Shown: piece after piece, positions 17,267-28,000 of the stretch
Layout of the letters: every line of letters starts with the position of its first letter
Position numbering within the stretch: position 1 is the stretch's first letter
NCBI RefSeq assembly: GCF_002735645.1
Contig: NZ_PDZG01000021.1
Coordinates: 1-64,000, forward strand
Length of the DNA: 64,000 nt
DNA from: Iodobacter sp. BJB302
Lineage (GTDB): Bacteria > Pseudomonadota > Gammaproteobacteria > Burkholderiales > Chitinibacteraceae
Direction of reading: 5' to 3'
Position numbers and translations under genes: made by a program
The notes under the pieces: model-generated
The model's input: the letters and a program-made list of their open reading frames with translations, nothing else
What the model was told of the DNA's origin: nothing
The model's database searches: none

Positions 17267-20137
17267 ATGACCACTGCATCTCTTAGCCATCTTGAAGATC
17301 ACGCCGCTTTTGTGGCCCGCCATATCGGCCCTAATGCTGCGGAAGAAGCCGCCATGCTGGCCCTGCTTGGCTACACTAGCCGCGCTGATTTGATTAAAAA
17401 TATCGTTCCTGCGGCGATTGCCCGTCAGGATGCTTTGCCGCTGGGTGAATTCACTCAGGCCAAAAGCGAAGCAGAGGCTTTAGCCACGCTGAAAGCCATT
17501 GCAGGCAAGAATGTGCTCAAAAAGAGCATGATTGGTCAGGGCTATTACGGCACCCATACCCCAAGCGTCATTTTACGCAATATCCTGGAAAATCCGGCCT
17601 GGTACACGGCTTACACTCCATACCAGCCAGAAATCAGCCAGGGCCGTCTGGAAGCCATTATTAACTTCCAGCAAATGATTACCGATATGACTGGCATGGC
17701 GATTGCCAATGCATCCATGCTGGATGAAGGCACGGCAGCTGCCGAAGCGATGACGCTCTTACTGCGTATGAGCAAAAGCAAATCGACCATTTTCTATGTG
17801 GCCGCCGATGTGCTGCCACAAACCCGCGAAGTGATTGCTACCCGCGCGGCACCGCTGGGCGTTGAAGTACGCACCGGTCTTGGCGAAGCAGGCGATGGTT
17901 TTGGTGTACTGCTGCAATACCCGGGGGTCAACGGCGATGTGCCGGATTACCGCGCACTTGTTGCTGATTTACACACCAAGGGCACTTTAGTAGTGGTCGC
18001 CGCTGATTTGCTGGCACTTACTTTATTAGAAGCGCCGGGCACTTGGGGTGCTGATGTAGTGGTGGGTAATAGCCAGCGCTTTGGTGTGCCGCTTGGCTTT
18101 GGTGGCCCGCACGCTGGCTTCTTAGCCACACGCGATGAATTCAAGCGCTCGATGCCAGGCCGTCTGGTTGGGATTACCATCGATGCGCAAGGCAAGAGCG
18201 CTTACCGCCTGGCCCTGCAAACCCGCGAGCAGCATATCCGCCGCGAAAAAGCGACTTCCAATATCTGTACCGCGCAAGTATTGCTCGCTGTGATGGCCAG
18301 CATGTATGCCGTTTACCACGGCCCAAGCGGCTTAAAACGCATCGCGCACCGCGTGCACCGTTTGACCAGCATTCTGGCTGCGGGCCTGAAGCAGCTTGAC
18401 GTAAAAGTCCTGAACGAAAACTGGTTTGATACCCTTACCATTTCAGTAAAAGACGCCGCGGCGATTCATACTCTTGCCCATGCTCAGGGCATTAACTTAC
18501 GCCAAATCGATGCTGCAACGCTTGGCGTTTCTCTGGATGAAACCAGCACCCGCAAAGATGTTGCGACCTTATGGAGCATCTTTGCTGCTGGCAAAACATT
18601 GCCAGCGGTAGACGCCATCGATGCAGAAATCGCAGGCGCATTACCTGGCGAGCTGCTGCGCCAGACAGATTTTCTGACGCACCCAACATTTAACCGCTAT
18701 CACTCTGAAACAGAGATGATGCGCTATCTGCGTAGCTTGGCAGATAAAGACCTAGCGCTAGATCGCACCATGATTCCGCTCGGCTCTTGCACCATGAAGC
18801 TCAACGCCGCCAGCGAAATGATGCCGGTCACCTGGCCGGAATTTGCCAATGTCCACCCGTTTGCGCCAAATGCTCAAACTGCGGGCTACCGCGAAATGAT
18901 CGCTCAGTTGGAAGCCATGCTGTGCGCGGCAACGGGTTATGCGGGCGTGAGCCTGCAGCCTAATGCAGGCAGCCAGGGTGAATACGCGGGTCTCTTGATT
19001 ATCAAGGCTTACCACGCATCGCGTAACGATAATGCCCGCAATATCGTGCTGATCCCGGCATCCGCACACGGCACCAATCCAGCCTCTGCGCAAATGGCAG
19101 GCCTCACCGTGGTGGTAGTGGCATGCGACGAAGCCGGTAATATCGATCTGGCCGATTTACGCGCCAAGGCGGATAAACACAGCCAGAATATTGCCGCGAT
19201 TATGATCACTTACCCAAGCACGCACGGCGTGTTTGAAGAATCGGTTAAGGAAGTCTGCGAAATCGTGCACAGCCACGGCGGCCAGGTATATATCGACGGC
19301 GCAAATATGAATGCCATGGTGGGCCTGTGCGCACCCGGCCAGTTTGGCGGCGATGTCAGCCACTTAAATCTGCACAAAACATTCTGCATTCCTCACGGCG
19401 GCGGCGGCCCGGGTGTTGGCCCGGTGGCAGTAGCTGCACACTTAGTACCGTTTTTGCCTAATCAAGAAAGCAGCGGCTATGTACGTGGCGAGCAGGGTAT
19501 TGGCGCGGTCAGTGCAGCGCCTTATGGCTCGGCAGCGATCTTGCCTATCTCATGGATGTATATCGCCATGATGGGCGCGGAAGGCCTGAAAAGCGCAACG
19601 GAAGTGGCGATTCTTAACGCCAACTACATCGCCAAACGCCTGGCGCCTTTCTACCCTGTGCTTTACAGCGGTCATGATGGCTTGGTTGCGCACGAATGTA
19701 TTCTTGACCTGCGCCCACTGAAAGACACCAGCGGCATCAGCAATGAAGATGTAGCTAAACGCCTGATGGATTACGGTTTCCACGCACCAACCATGAGCTT
19801 CCCGGTACCGGGCACACTGATGGTAGAGCCTACCGAAAGCGAATCCAAAGCAGAGCTTGATCGCTTTATCGACGCCATGATTGCCATCCGCAGCGAGATC
19901 GACCGCGTGGTGAGTGGTGAGTGGACACTGGCAGATAATCCGCTGGTGAACGCACCGCACACGGTAGAAGTATTAACCGCTGAAACGTGGGAACACGGCT
20001 ATAGCCGTGCGACTGCAGCATTCCCGCTGGAGAGCCTGAAGCGTAATAAATACTGGCCACCAGTGGGCCGTGCAGACAATGTCTACGGCGATCGCAATTT
20101 ATTCTGCGCTTGCTTACCGATGTCTGATTACGAATAA
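17267..20137 (+). CDS. gcvP: Glycine dehydrogenase (decarboxylating), P protein
   Basis: PLP enzyme of 956 residues that decarboxylates glycine and passes the aminomethyl group to GcvH. It is the fused, single-chain form: an N-terminal half (about 1-450, matching the separate P1 subunit) and a C-terminal catalytic half. The PLP Lys lies in [17 protein letters not shown] (near residue 705). Length matches E. coli GcvP (957). Last gene of the operon, followed by a strong terminator. Confidence 0.97.
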   Translation: MTTASLSHLEDHAAFVARHIGPNAAEEAAMLALLGYTSRADLIKNIVPAAIARQDALPLGEFTQAKSEAEALATLKAIAGKNVLKKSMIGQGYYGTHTPSVILRNILENPAWYTAYTPYQPEISQGRLEAIINFQQMITDMTGMAIANASMLDEGTAAAEAMTLLLRMSKSKSTIFYVAADVLPQTREVIATRAAPLGVEVRTGLGEAGDGFGVLLQYPGVNGDVPDYRALVADLHTKGTLVVVAADLLALTLLEAPGTWGADVVVGNSQRFGVPLGFGGPHAGFLATRDEFKRSMPGRLVGITIDAQGKSAYRLALQTREQHIRREKATSNICTAQVLLAVMASMYAVYHGPSGLKRIAHRVHRLTSILAAGLKQLDVKVLNENWFDTLTISVKDAAAIHTLAHAQGINLRQIDAATLGVSLDETSTRKDVATLWSIFAAGKTLPAVDAIDAEIAGALPGELLRQTDFLTHPTFNRYHSETEMMRYLRSLADKDLALDRTMIPLGSCTMKLNAASEMMPVTWPEFANVHPFAPNAQTAGYREMIAQLEAMLCAATGYAGVSLQPNAGSQGEYAGLLIIKAYHASRNDNARNIVLIPASAHGTNPASAQMAGLTVVVVACDEAGNIDLADLRAKADKHSQNIAAIMITYPSTHGVFEESVKEVCEIVHSHGGQVYIDGANMNAMVGLCAPGQFGGDVSHLNLHKTFCIPHGGGGPGVGPVAVAAHLVPFLPNQESSGYVRGEQGIGAVSAAPYGSAAILPISWMYIAMMGAEGLKSATEVAILNANYIAKRLAPFYPVLYSGHDGLVAHECILDLRPLKDTSGISNEDVAKRLMDYGFHAPTMSFPVPGTLMVEPTESESKAELDRFIDAMIAIRSEIDRVVSGEWTLADNPLVNAPHTVEVLTAETWEHGYSRATAAFPLESLKRNKYWPPVGRADNVYGDRNLFCACLPMSDYE

Positions 20138-20156
20138 GCTTTTAAATGCATAAAGC

Positions 20157-20186
20157 AAAGGCCATCCGCAGGGGTGGCCTTTTTTT
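20157..20186 (+). terminator. Terminator of the gcv operon
   Basis: AAAGGCCATCC and GGGTGGCCTTT form an 11-pair stem (one G-T pair) around GCAG, ending in a T-run; 20 bases after the gcvP stop. Confidence 0.9.
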
Positions 20187-20316
20187 ATTTAAATCCGTGC
20201 CTGCATGAATAAAATAAACACCAGCACAGCTGGTGCAAGCCGCCAGGCAGCAGATTCAACCGCATACCATTAATTAGCTATATTGCTAGAAATTAAGCAT
20301 GTAAGTGGAGTACGAA

Positions 20317-21273
20317 ATGCGATTAATGCGTCTTCTGTTGTTTGCGATGGCCCTTCAATTCACTTGCGCTGCAACAGCAGCCCCGCATAAGGCTATTTTT
20401 ATCCCCAAAGGGGCGACACAAATTTTCTGGAAAGAAATGGCGCGTGGCGCTGAAGAAACGGCAAAAAATCTGCATATTGAAATGGTCTGGCGAGGGCCCA
20501 GCCAAGAAGATGGTGTTGATGCCCAAGCCCGTATTATTGATTTTTATATTCAGCAAAAATACTCAGGGATTATTTTAGCGCCCAATTCTATGGCACAACT
20601 CGATAAACCCATTCGGGAAGCCATCAATAAGGGCATTAAAGTTGTGATTGTGGATTCTCCATTAACAGGACAAAACACCCTGCCCTATGTAGGCACCAAT
20701 AATAAAGAAGCTGGCGCTCTGGCGGCGGCGCAGGCCGCTAAAGATTTTCCGCAGACAAAAAAAATATTACTACTGCGGTATTCAGCGCAACATGGCTCGA
20801 CTGCAGAGCGGGAAAAAGGTTTTTTAGACAGCATCCATAAACTACTGCCCAATGCAGAGGTAATTGATACGCAATATGCCGGTATTACAATGCAAGCCGC
20901 CGAATCCAGTGCAAGTGCTCTTCTGAGCCGAATCCCGGATATTGATCTTATTTTCACCCCCAATGAATCAAGCACAGAGGGTACAGTGCGTGCGCTTAAA
21001 GCCAAAAACCTTGCAGGAAAAACACACCATTATGGCTTTGATTTTAATCACAAAATCAATGAAGCAATAAAAGACGGCAGCCTGAATGGTGCAGTCATTC
21101 AAGACCCTTTTTTAATGGGGCAAAAAGCCATGCGTACCCTGTTTGAATTACTGAAAAACAAACAAACCCCTGCTCTGTTGGAAACGCCCGCTATTATGAT
21201 TACCAAAAAAAATATAAATAATCCGGATATCCGATTAAAAACCGCCCCATTTCTAAAACTTTATCCAAGATAA
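20317..21273 (+). CDS. Periplasmic sugar-type substrate-binding protein (RbsB-like), orphan
   Basis: Exported binding protein of 318 residues. Signal peptide (to about residue 23, CAATAAPH) then a periplasmic-binding fold of the LacI/ribose class: FIPKGATQIFWKEMARGAEE, IILAPNSM, KVVIVDSPL, YVGTNN and a late IQDPFLMGQKA. Relatives deliver pentoses or similar sugars to an ABC importer or to a chemoreceptor. No ATPase or permease gene is nearby. ATG 20317 is chosen because GTGGAG precedes it; an in-frame GTG at 20305 overlaps that site. Confidence 0.85.
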   Translation: MRLMRLLLFAMALQFTCAATAAPHKAIFIPKGATQIFWKEMARGAEETAKNLHIEMVWRGPSQEDGVDAQARIIDFYIQQKYSGIILAPNSMAQLDKPIREAINKGIKVVIVDSPLTGQNTLPYVGTNNKEAGALAAAQAAKDFPQTKKILLLRYSAQHGSTAEREKGFLDSIHKLLPNAEVIDTQYAGITMQAAESSASALLSRIPDIDLIFTPNESSTEGTVRALKAKNLAGKTHHYGFDFNHKINEAIKDGSLNGAVIQDPFLMGQKAMRTLFELLKNKQTPALLETPAIMITKKNINNPDIRLKTAPFLKLYPR

Positions 21274-21303
21274 TAACGATTGCAATAAGCAAGTATCTGC
21301 AGC

Positions 21304-21347
21304 CAGTCTGATCCGCTTAAGGAGCTGCACTTAATTTGATCAGACTG
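21304..21347. terminator. Stem-loop between convergent genes
   Basis: Perfect 10-base arms CAGTCTGATC (21304-21313) and GATCAGACTG (21338-21347) with a 24-base loop, between two convergent genes. No T-run, so a terminator role is inferred from position only. Confidence 0.5.
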
Positions 21348-21401
21348 AGGCAAACCCCAGGAATACTGAAAATAAAACCCGGGCGTCTTCCAAATCAGCC
21401 A

Positions 21402-22205
21402 TTAGGACTTAAATATCGGTGTGCGGTTTGCCGCTTTGCTGCGACCGTCTAATTCTGCAATCAATACCGGCAATTTGGCTTTAGCAGCCTGCTTCAACTG
21501 ATCACTGGCTTCGGTATACACTTTAGTACTGCGAAACCAATCTGCGCTGATGCTGTCACCCAGGCGATCAGAAATCAAATGCCATGCATAGGCATCCACC
21601 AGATTATTTTCTTGCAGATAAAGCTCGGCAATAATCCCTGCAGAGCGGATATTTCCCGCCACTAATGCATCTTTAAAGGTAGATTTAGCCTGATTGGCAT
21701 AGTCAGTTTGCGGATCATAATCAGGGTTTTCCGGGTTTTTATTTAATTCAAAATAATACTTCTCACCCAAATGCACCATGGCATAAGCATCCCCCGATTT
21801 CGCCAGCTTTTTTAAGCTTTGCAAATCTTTCGTTAAATAATCGGCGGGCACCATATAGCCTAAAGCTTCCATCTTTTTACGGCGGGCAGCTTCTTCTGGG
21901 CTGATCACTTCTTTATCCGGTGTATTCATGGCGGTATTCGGAAGCGGGTCGGTTTTTACCTCATCGCTGCTTAAATCAATACTTTTGTTTTTAGCAAAAG
22001 GGGAAGCTTGCAGCATGGCAGACTGGCTGATATTTTTATCTTTTGCCTGTAAAGCAGCTACAGATATTGTGTCAGCCCGATCAGGCCCCGCTGGTGATTT
22101 CACGGCCGCAACTAGGCTGGATAAAACAGCAGCAGGTGATTGCCAGAAAGAGAGAATCACGCCACCGACTAATACCAGCATGAGCAACAGAATTGGTTTT
22201 TTCAT
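21402..22205 (-). CDS. Membrane-anchored SEL1/TPR-like protein, unknown function
   Basis: Protein of 267 residues. One N-terminal hydrophobic helix (about 3-22) serves as a signal anchor. It is followed by a low-complexity linker and, from about residue 120, helical repeats of SEL1 style (LKKLAKSGDAYAMVHLGEKY, then a DAYAWHLIS segment). Such repeats usually mediate protein contacts in the periplasm or cell envelope. Start ATG 22205 has GGAGTGAGG upstream; an upstream in-frame start at 22241 lies in a hairpin. It follows the zinc-protease-like gene in the same direction and may be co-expressed. Confidence 0.75.
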   Translation of the reverse strand: MKKPILLLMLVLVGGVILSFWQSPAAVLSSLVAAVKSPAGPDRADTISVAALQAKDKNISQSAMLQASPFAKNKSIDLSSDEVKTDPLPNTAMNTPDKEVISPEEAARRKKMEALGYMVPADYLTKDLQSLKKLAKSGDAYAMVHLGEKYYFELNKNPENPDYDPQTDYANQAKSTFKDALVAGNIRSAGIIAELYLQENNLVDAYAWHLISDRLGDSISADWFRSTKVYTEASDQLKQAAKAKLPVLIAELDGRSKAANRTPIFKS

Positions 22206-22223
22206 ATTTCGCCTCACTCCATT

Positions 22224-22255
22224 CTCTCTGATACCTAGCATCAGATATCAGAGAG
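22224..22255. repeat. Inverted repeat in the SEL1-like gene leader
   Basis: CTCTCTGATA (22224-22233) and TATCAGAGAG (22246-22255) are perfect complements around 12 bases, between the protease-like stop and the SEL1-like start. It could be an intercistronic hairpin. Confidence 0.55.
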
Positions 22256-22269
22256 ATTATTTTAATTAA

Positions 22270-22827
22270 TTATTTTGGCAAATTATTAAAACACTTCAGC
22301 AAATCACCCTGAGCATAGCCCCAGCGTGTAAACGCATCGCGCTGGGCTGGCGTGCCATGCGTGCTGTAATCCGCTGCCGCCCGGGCGCTACTTACAGCGG
22401 CTTCCAGGAAAGACTGATAGCCCAGCATATTCACGGCATAGCGAATAAATGATCCGCCATTACAATCTGCTTGCAACTCCATATAAGGCGCTTGCAAGCG
22501 GATATTATTAGCAAACTGAATGGAATGACCCCATTCATGGGCCAATACCATTTTGGCAGCGTAATTGCCGTGCTGGCTTTCCTGAGTCTGCAGAAATTGT
22601 GTACCCACGCTGATAATAGAAGGTCCGCAGGCCATCGCTTTCGGGCTGGGTTCGCCACATGCACGTTGGTCGGTATAAATGGTTGGCTGTGCATAGCGGC
22701 CTTTTTCCTGACTGATTTCATAGCCGGTTTTATTGATGTAAGTCTGATTTACCGTAACTGCATTTACAGCTTGAGTCAGGCCTAAGCCCATTACAAGTGC
22801 AAAAGCCATGCGAGCTTGCTTTGTCAT
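22270..22827 (-). CDS. Secreted neutral zinc metallopeptidase-like protein
   Basis: Exported protein of 185 residues. Signal peptide to about residue 23 (TQAVNA). A zincin motif LAHEWGHSIQF supplies two His ligands and the catalytic Glu; the following ELQADCNGG gives the likely third ligand, as in the putative neutral zinc metallopeptidase family (YpfJ-like). It is shorter than YpfJ (about 290), lacking the N-terminal part. Four Cys could form disulfides. ATG 22827 is chosen for its GGAGATAACG leader. Substrate unknown. Confidence 0.8.
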   Translation of the reverse strand: MTKQARMAFALVMGLGLTQAVNAVTVNQTYINKTGYEISQEKGRYAQPTIYTDQRACGEPSPKAMACGPSIISVGTQFLQTQESQHGNYAAKMVLAHEWGHSIQFANNIRLQAPYMELQADCNGGSFIRYAVNMLGYQSFLEAAVSSARAAADYSTHGTPAQRDAFTRWGYAQGDLLKCFNNLPK

Positions 22828-23525
22828 CGTTATCTCCATTTTTGCTGGTTGCTTATTGCTCACGTTCCGTTTTGAAAGCAATTAACAATTAAGAATCAAT
22901 CACTTTCTGCCACAGATCATCAACTCCATGACATTGACATGTCAAGACGCAACAAAAAAACACACAACAAACACAACATTAAAGCAACACAAATATTACC
23001 AATACATGCACGAACCTTTTTATACACCTCAGACATTCCCCTCTACCGCCAAAAAAAACTTACAATAAATTTACTTTTAATTTGATACGTAAAAAGCTAA
23101 TCCACTTAAAATCTAATGTTCGCCCCATCTGCGGTCCATTACATCAGCCAGCCAACCTCTTATCCGCAACATTTTTTAACTCTATACAATCTGCAGCCCT
23201 CTTCTGCTTCACGGCGCACAGGCAGCGGGCTCATTGATCTAAAACAAGCTATCCCCTTAGAAAAAAAACACACAGAAAGAACATAACCAACTGTTTTAAT
23301 TAAATAAAAAAATTAAACATCAAAAAAAAACATCCATAAAGCTTTAATTTTCGACAAAAAAACGACACTATCAATACTCTTGATATTTATGAAAAAACAA
23401 TACCAAGGCCATAAAATACACATGCAAATGATTAAAAAGCTCTAAAAAATAAACTCTTATATCAATTTTATTCTGTATTGTTTTTGGGGCTAGCCTTCTT
23501 CATTAGTCAGTAAAAAGCAATAAAA
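22828..23525. other. AT-rich gap of about 700 bases, no gene seen
   Basis: Markedly richer in A/T than the surroundings, with many A-runs (for example 23050-23060 and 23280-23345). No open frame of note on either strand. It contains a perfect 12-base palindrome TTGACATGTCAA at 22934-22945, which could be an operator. Its right end leads into a decayed gene, so part of it may be a degraded promoter or gene remnant. Confidence 0.6.
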
Positions 23526-24253
23526 ATGAATAAATATGCGATCATTTCTGACGAAATACACGGTTTTTTAGCGGATAATTCGCCGCACGCCGAACCATGC
23601 CCCTGCCCTGGCGACTGGAAGACGTGGTTCAGGGCTTACGCCAATCACGCGAGCACGCACAAAAAACATGCTTTCATAGAGAGGTTCGAGAACGACCCTC
23701 AAGAGGAGTGATGGGGCAGATTATGGAAGGGCTGGCGGCGGTGCTGTTCCCCACGCATTACGGCAGACCGGATTTATCCGAAGAAAGTATCGATTATTCT
23801 GTGGGCACCACGCTGGCACAGCTGCTTGAGCAGGTCCGGCGCGGCCTGCTGTTTAAGGCAGCCCCCGGCGTCCCTCCGATCACAAGCACGCCGCCCATGA
23901 AATCACCCGCCGGTTTCCCCGCCAGCGGCCTGATATCCACGCCATTCTGGAGGCCGATTTACACGCAGCCCAGCAGGGGGATCCGGCGGCCAGAAGCATT
24001 TCTGAGCTTTTGCTTTGCTACCCTGGCTTTCGCGCCGTACTGAACTACCGCCTGGCCAATAGACTGTATTTACTGAGCGCACCCTTTTTAGCGCGGATTA
24101 TTTCCAATCTGGCTTATGCCTCAACGGGCATTGATATTCATCCTGGCGCACAAATTGAGCCCTGAGTTTTTTATTGATCATGGCAGCGGCAGCGTGATCG
24201 GTGAGACCCGCATTATTGGCAAGCGGGTACGTATTTATCAGGCAGTCATACTT
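23526..24253 (+). pseudogene. Decayed serine O-acetyltransferase (EpsC/SrpH type)
   Basis: Translating three frames in turn gives one family. First PWRLEDVVQGLRQSREHA and GQIMEGLAAVLFPTHYG in the frame of 23597. Then from about 23890 HEITRRFPRQRPDIHAILEA, LLCYPGFRAVLNYRLANRL and STGIDIHPGAQI up to a stop at 24163. Then FFIDHGSGSVIGETRIIG and VRIYQAV in the next frame. These are successive segments of the long serine acetyltransferases (cysteine synthesis, hexapeptide left-handed helix). At least two frameshifts and loss of the C-terminal half show it is dead. The first 24 codons from 23526 may be its original start in yet another frame. Confidence 0.82.
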
Positions 24254-24394
24254 CCTTGTGCACAGCCTGTTTTGCGCCGTTTTGGGCTGGAAGTCACCGT
24301 GCAGCCGCCATTGGCTTTTTATAATCATTGCGGCGATATTGATACGCTGATTGCCACTCTCGTTAAAATCCAGAGAGGCCGCAGCAGGCTGTAA
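24254..24394 (+). pseudogene. C-terminal remnant of a SufS-like cysteine desulfurase
   Basis: Directly fused in frame to the acetyltransferase remnant. CAQPVLRRFGLE followed by LAFYNHCGDIDTLIATL matches the last 45 residues of group II cysteine desulfurases (the GHHCAQP - ARASFALYN region). Everything before that, including the PLP Lys and catalytic Cys domains, has been deleted. The fusion point implies a single large deletion joining two once-adjacent sulfur genes. Confidence 0.7.
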
Positions 24395-24429
24395 TGCATT
24401 AAGCGGCACCCGCAGCCACGGGTACCGTT

Positions 24430-25023
24430 TTATTCCAAACTTTTGGCCAGCATCAGCAGCATTCCCGCCGTTGCCCCCCACACCACACGGCCATCATGCT
24501 CTAAAAAATTGGTGAAGCCGCGCTGGCCGTTGCGCTCTATCATCCTGCGCTCAAAACGGCGCGCATCAAGTAAAACGGAGAGCGGCAGCTCAAAAACATC
24601 CGCCACTTCATTAGGATCTGGCGTTAAATCAAAGCCCGGCTGCAACACCCCCACTACGGGCGTTACCCTGAAACGGCTGATGGTGAAGTATTCAGCCAGA
24701 CTGCCCATCACCGCCACCCGCTCGGGCGAGAGGCCAATTTCTTCCTGCGTTTCACGCAAAGCCGTAGCGATTAAATCTGCATCCAGCGTTTCATACGCAC
24801 CGCCCGGAAAACTAACCTGCCCGGCATGGGTAGAAAGATGCGCCGCACGCTCAGTGAACAAAACGGTGGGGCCATCAGGATGCAGTACCAGAGGAATCAG
24901 CACCGCAGCCTTACGGCTTTCCGGCATGGCCTCTCCACCCAAATCACCAGCGGTTATATGTGTTGCTGCATCCAGTTTGGACTGCAGCCATGGGATCATT
25001 AAACCCGAGCTTGGCAAAATCAC
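24430..25023 (-). CDS. Nudix hydrolase, CoA pyrophosphatase (NudL/YeaB type)
   Basis: Hydrolase of 197 residues, probably cleaving CoA or related nucleotide diphosphates to phosphopantetheine and adenosine bisphosphate. The UPF0035 signature LSTHAGQVSFPGG comes before the Nudix helix TALRETQEEIGL. Start GTG 25023 has AGGT eight bases upstream; ATG 24999 is possible but has a weaker site. It lies 52 bases downstream of the hybrid kinase in the same direction, so read-through is possible. Confidence 0.9.
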   Translation of the reverse strand: MILPSSGLMIPWLQSKLDAATHITAGDLGGEAMPESRKAAVLIPLVLHPDGPTVLFTERAAHLSTHAGQVSFPGGAYETLDADLIATALRETQEEIGLSPERVAVMGSLAEYFTISRFRVTPVVGVLQPGFDLTPDPNEVADVFELPLSVLLDARRFERRMIERNGQRGFTNFLEHDGRVVWGATAGMLLMLAKSLE

Positions 25024-25075
25024 GACAGTACCTGTTATTTTTGTTATTCATATTCTGAAAATACCGCTTAGCGCA

Positions 25076-28000
25076 TCAGCGCACGCGTAAGCGCTGCCCG
25101 ACAGCACTGCCTAAAGACATAATCTTCGCATGATATGGCCAAGCATTATCCAATGCTTTTTCACGCGCTGTCTGCTCTACTTTTTTGCATAAATCGGCCA
25201 GTGTATGCGCCCCCAGCTGAGCGGCCGCACCTTTCAATTTATGGGCACAGCTCACCACTGCATCTCCGTCGCCCGACTCAATCACCGGGCCCAGATTAGC
25301 CAGGCACTCATCCAGTGTAGGCAGAAACAATTTAATTAGCTCATCCGTCATATCCATACCCAGCATGGTTTTTAAATCTTCAAAGGTATGGTTAATGCTG
25401 GCCATTTCTTTATCCAGCTCTTCATTACCCGCAGGCGAAGTCATATGATCTCCATTCAGAGCATTTACAGTCTGCCCCTGTGACTGATTGAAAAAAAACC
25501 GCGATAAAACACGAATCAATTGCTCAGCACTAACGGGCTTGGCAATAAAATCATCCATGCCCGCCTCATAACAACGACCTTCATCGGCTTTAAACGCATT
25601 AGCGGTTAAAGCAATTACAGGCACCCGGCTTTTCGGCCCCGCCAATGCACGAATCAGCGCAACCGAGGTATAGCCATCCATTTCCGGCATCTGGCAATCC
25701 ATAAAAACCAAATCGTAATTGCCTTTCTGAACCTGATTAAGCGCTTCTAATCCATTATTTGCGACATCTACTTTACAACCCAGTTTTTGTAGCATCATCA
25801 TGGCCACTTTCTGATTAATCAGATTATCTTCAGCCACCAGAATATGTAAAGCCATACCTTCTAATTCATCTACCGATAATCTGTCTTCCCGAACCGTAGC
25901 ACATTCACCGCACTGTAAAGCCTCTTCAATACAATACCGCAACTGTTTTTCCTCTGTAAACTTTGCTAAATAAAAATTCAGCGAATTAACTTTTCGATGA
26001 ATCTCTTTTGCCCGGCTTAAAATTAAATGAATAATTGGCAAGGCAACTCCATGTAAATGAGCGTGAATACGGCGGCTTAAATCAACAGCTTCAAAACGCT
26101 CATCCATCATCACAAAGGCAAATTCTGTCCCGTCCTGATTTAAAGCGGCCATGCCCTCCTCAGGATCAGTATAATAATGCGCATGCAGACCAAGCCTTGC
26201 CAGAGTAATCGCAAGGGATTCGGCGTATGCAAGAAAAGGCTCAAATACCAGCACTTTACGCCGCTGACTATATACAGGCACCAGAGGCTCTGCAGAAACA
26301 ACAGTAAAAGGCACTTCAATCCAGAAATTAGCCCCTTCACCGGGCTGGCTTTCCACGCCAATTTGTCCTTCCATTGCATCAATCAGGCGTTTACAGATAG
26401 ATAAGCCCAAGCCAGTGCCCCCAAATTTGCGAGTTGTTGAATTATCTGCCTGGGTAAACGGGCTGAATAATTCGTTTTTCACCTGCTCAGACAAACCCAG
26501 CCCCGAATCTTTTATTTCAATCCGAATCATAACGCGCTGTGAATCAAGCACCTCACACAATACACGGGCAATAATATTTCCCTCCCCCGTAAATTTAATG
26601 GCGTTACTCATTATATTAACTAATACCTGACGCAAACGGGCAGGATCCCCCATTAAATGCTCAGGTACATCAGGGGAAACAAGGCATGCAATTTCTAATT
26701 TTTTTTCATACGCCCTTGGTGCAGAAAAAATAAACAACTCTTCTATAATATGACGCAAATTAAATTCAATACACTCTAACTCCAGCCTGCCCGCTTCTAT
26801 TTTTGCAAAATCCAGCAAATCATTCAAAAGTGATAATAAAGAGTGTCCTGCAGTATGAATTGAATCTACCAATTCCCGCTGCTGCGGGCTCAGCTCGCTT
26901 TCAAGCACTAAAGATGAAAACCCCAATACCGCATTTAACGGGGTACGAATTTCATGACTCATATTGGCTAAAAAATCACTTTTAGCCCGGCTTGCTGCTT
27001 CCGCCATTAAAATGGCTGCTTGTAAGGCTGCCTCATTAATTTTCCTTTCATGAATATCAATATTCACCCCAAGCATGCGCAAAGGCTTGCCATCCTGACT
27101 AAAAGAACTTACCCGCCCCACGCTTAAAATCCAGCGCCAGTTTCCTTCCCTATTTTTTACTCTGAATTCAGCGGCACAAATAGCCAGCTCGCCACTAAAG
27201 TGCGCCTGCAATAATTTTCGGGCGGCAAGCACATCGTCAGGATGCGTTAATTCAGACCAGCTGTCTAAGTGAGCCGGCATTTCTGCCGGATCATAACCCA
27301 GTATTTCTGCCCATTGCCCGCCAAATAAAACCTCATTATTACTGATATTCCAATCCCATATTCCGAGACCCGCACATTGAATGGTTAAATCCATTCTTTT
27401 TCTACTTTCATTCAAAGCTTCTTCATGCTTCAGAATCTCAGTAATATCTTCATGCGATCCTACCATTCTGACCACTTCGCCTGATTCATTTTTCAAATGA
27501 ACAGCCCGGCTGCGTACACTGACCCAATGCCCTGATTTATGTTTAAATCGGAGTGTCACCTCAAAGCGATCCATTGCCCCATGATTAAATTCATGGGTTA
27601 AATGCAAGAACCGCTTTCGGTCTTCCGGTTCAATCAGCCTGTCCCATGTGGCTAAATTGTTTTCTAATTCATCATCTGCATAACCAAAATTTTCTTTCCA
27701 CTGGGAAGAAAACCACACCTCGCCCGTTTGCATATCCCAATCCCAAATCCCTTCTTTAGCGGCCTGTGCGGCCAGAGAAAAACGCTCGCCTGATTCACGC
27801 AGTGCATATTCAGCCTCAATCACACGGCTCATATCAAAATCAATACCAATAACCCTTTCCGGAAAGCCTTTATCATCCAGAATTAATTTTCCATGCGTAG
27901 AGATATAACGCATTGATCCATCAGGAAAAATAATTTTCAATATTTCACTAAGCGATTCACCACCATGCAGCATGGCATGCATTGCACCATCAAACTGAAT

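Noticed and set aside
19157-19363. Antisense frames within gcvP, clpB, hut genes and others
   Set aside because: Long shadow frames are expected opposite well-conserved, codon-biased genes; none has a family signature.
22934-22945. TTGACATGTCAA palindrome as a defined operator
   Set aside because: Perfect but short, in AT-rich sequence with no regulator gene nearby; noted only within the gap entry.
24098-24481. Leftward 127-codon frame over the sulfur-gene remnant
   Set aside because: Antisense to segments with clear acetyltransferase and desulfurase similarity, and it overlaps the Nudix gene.
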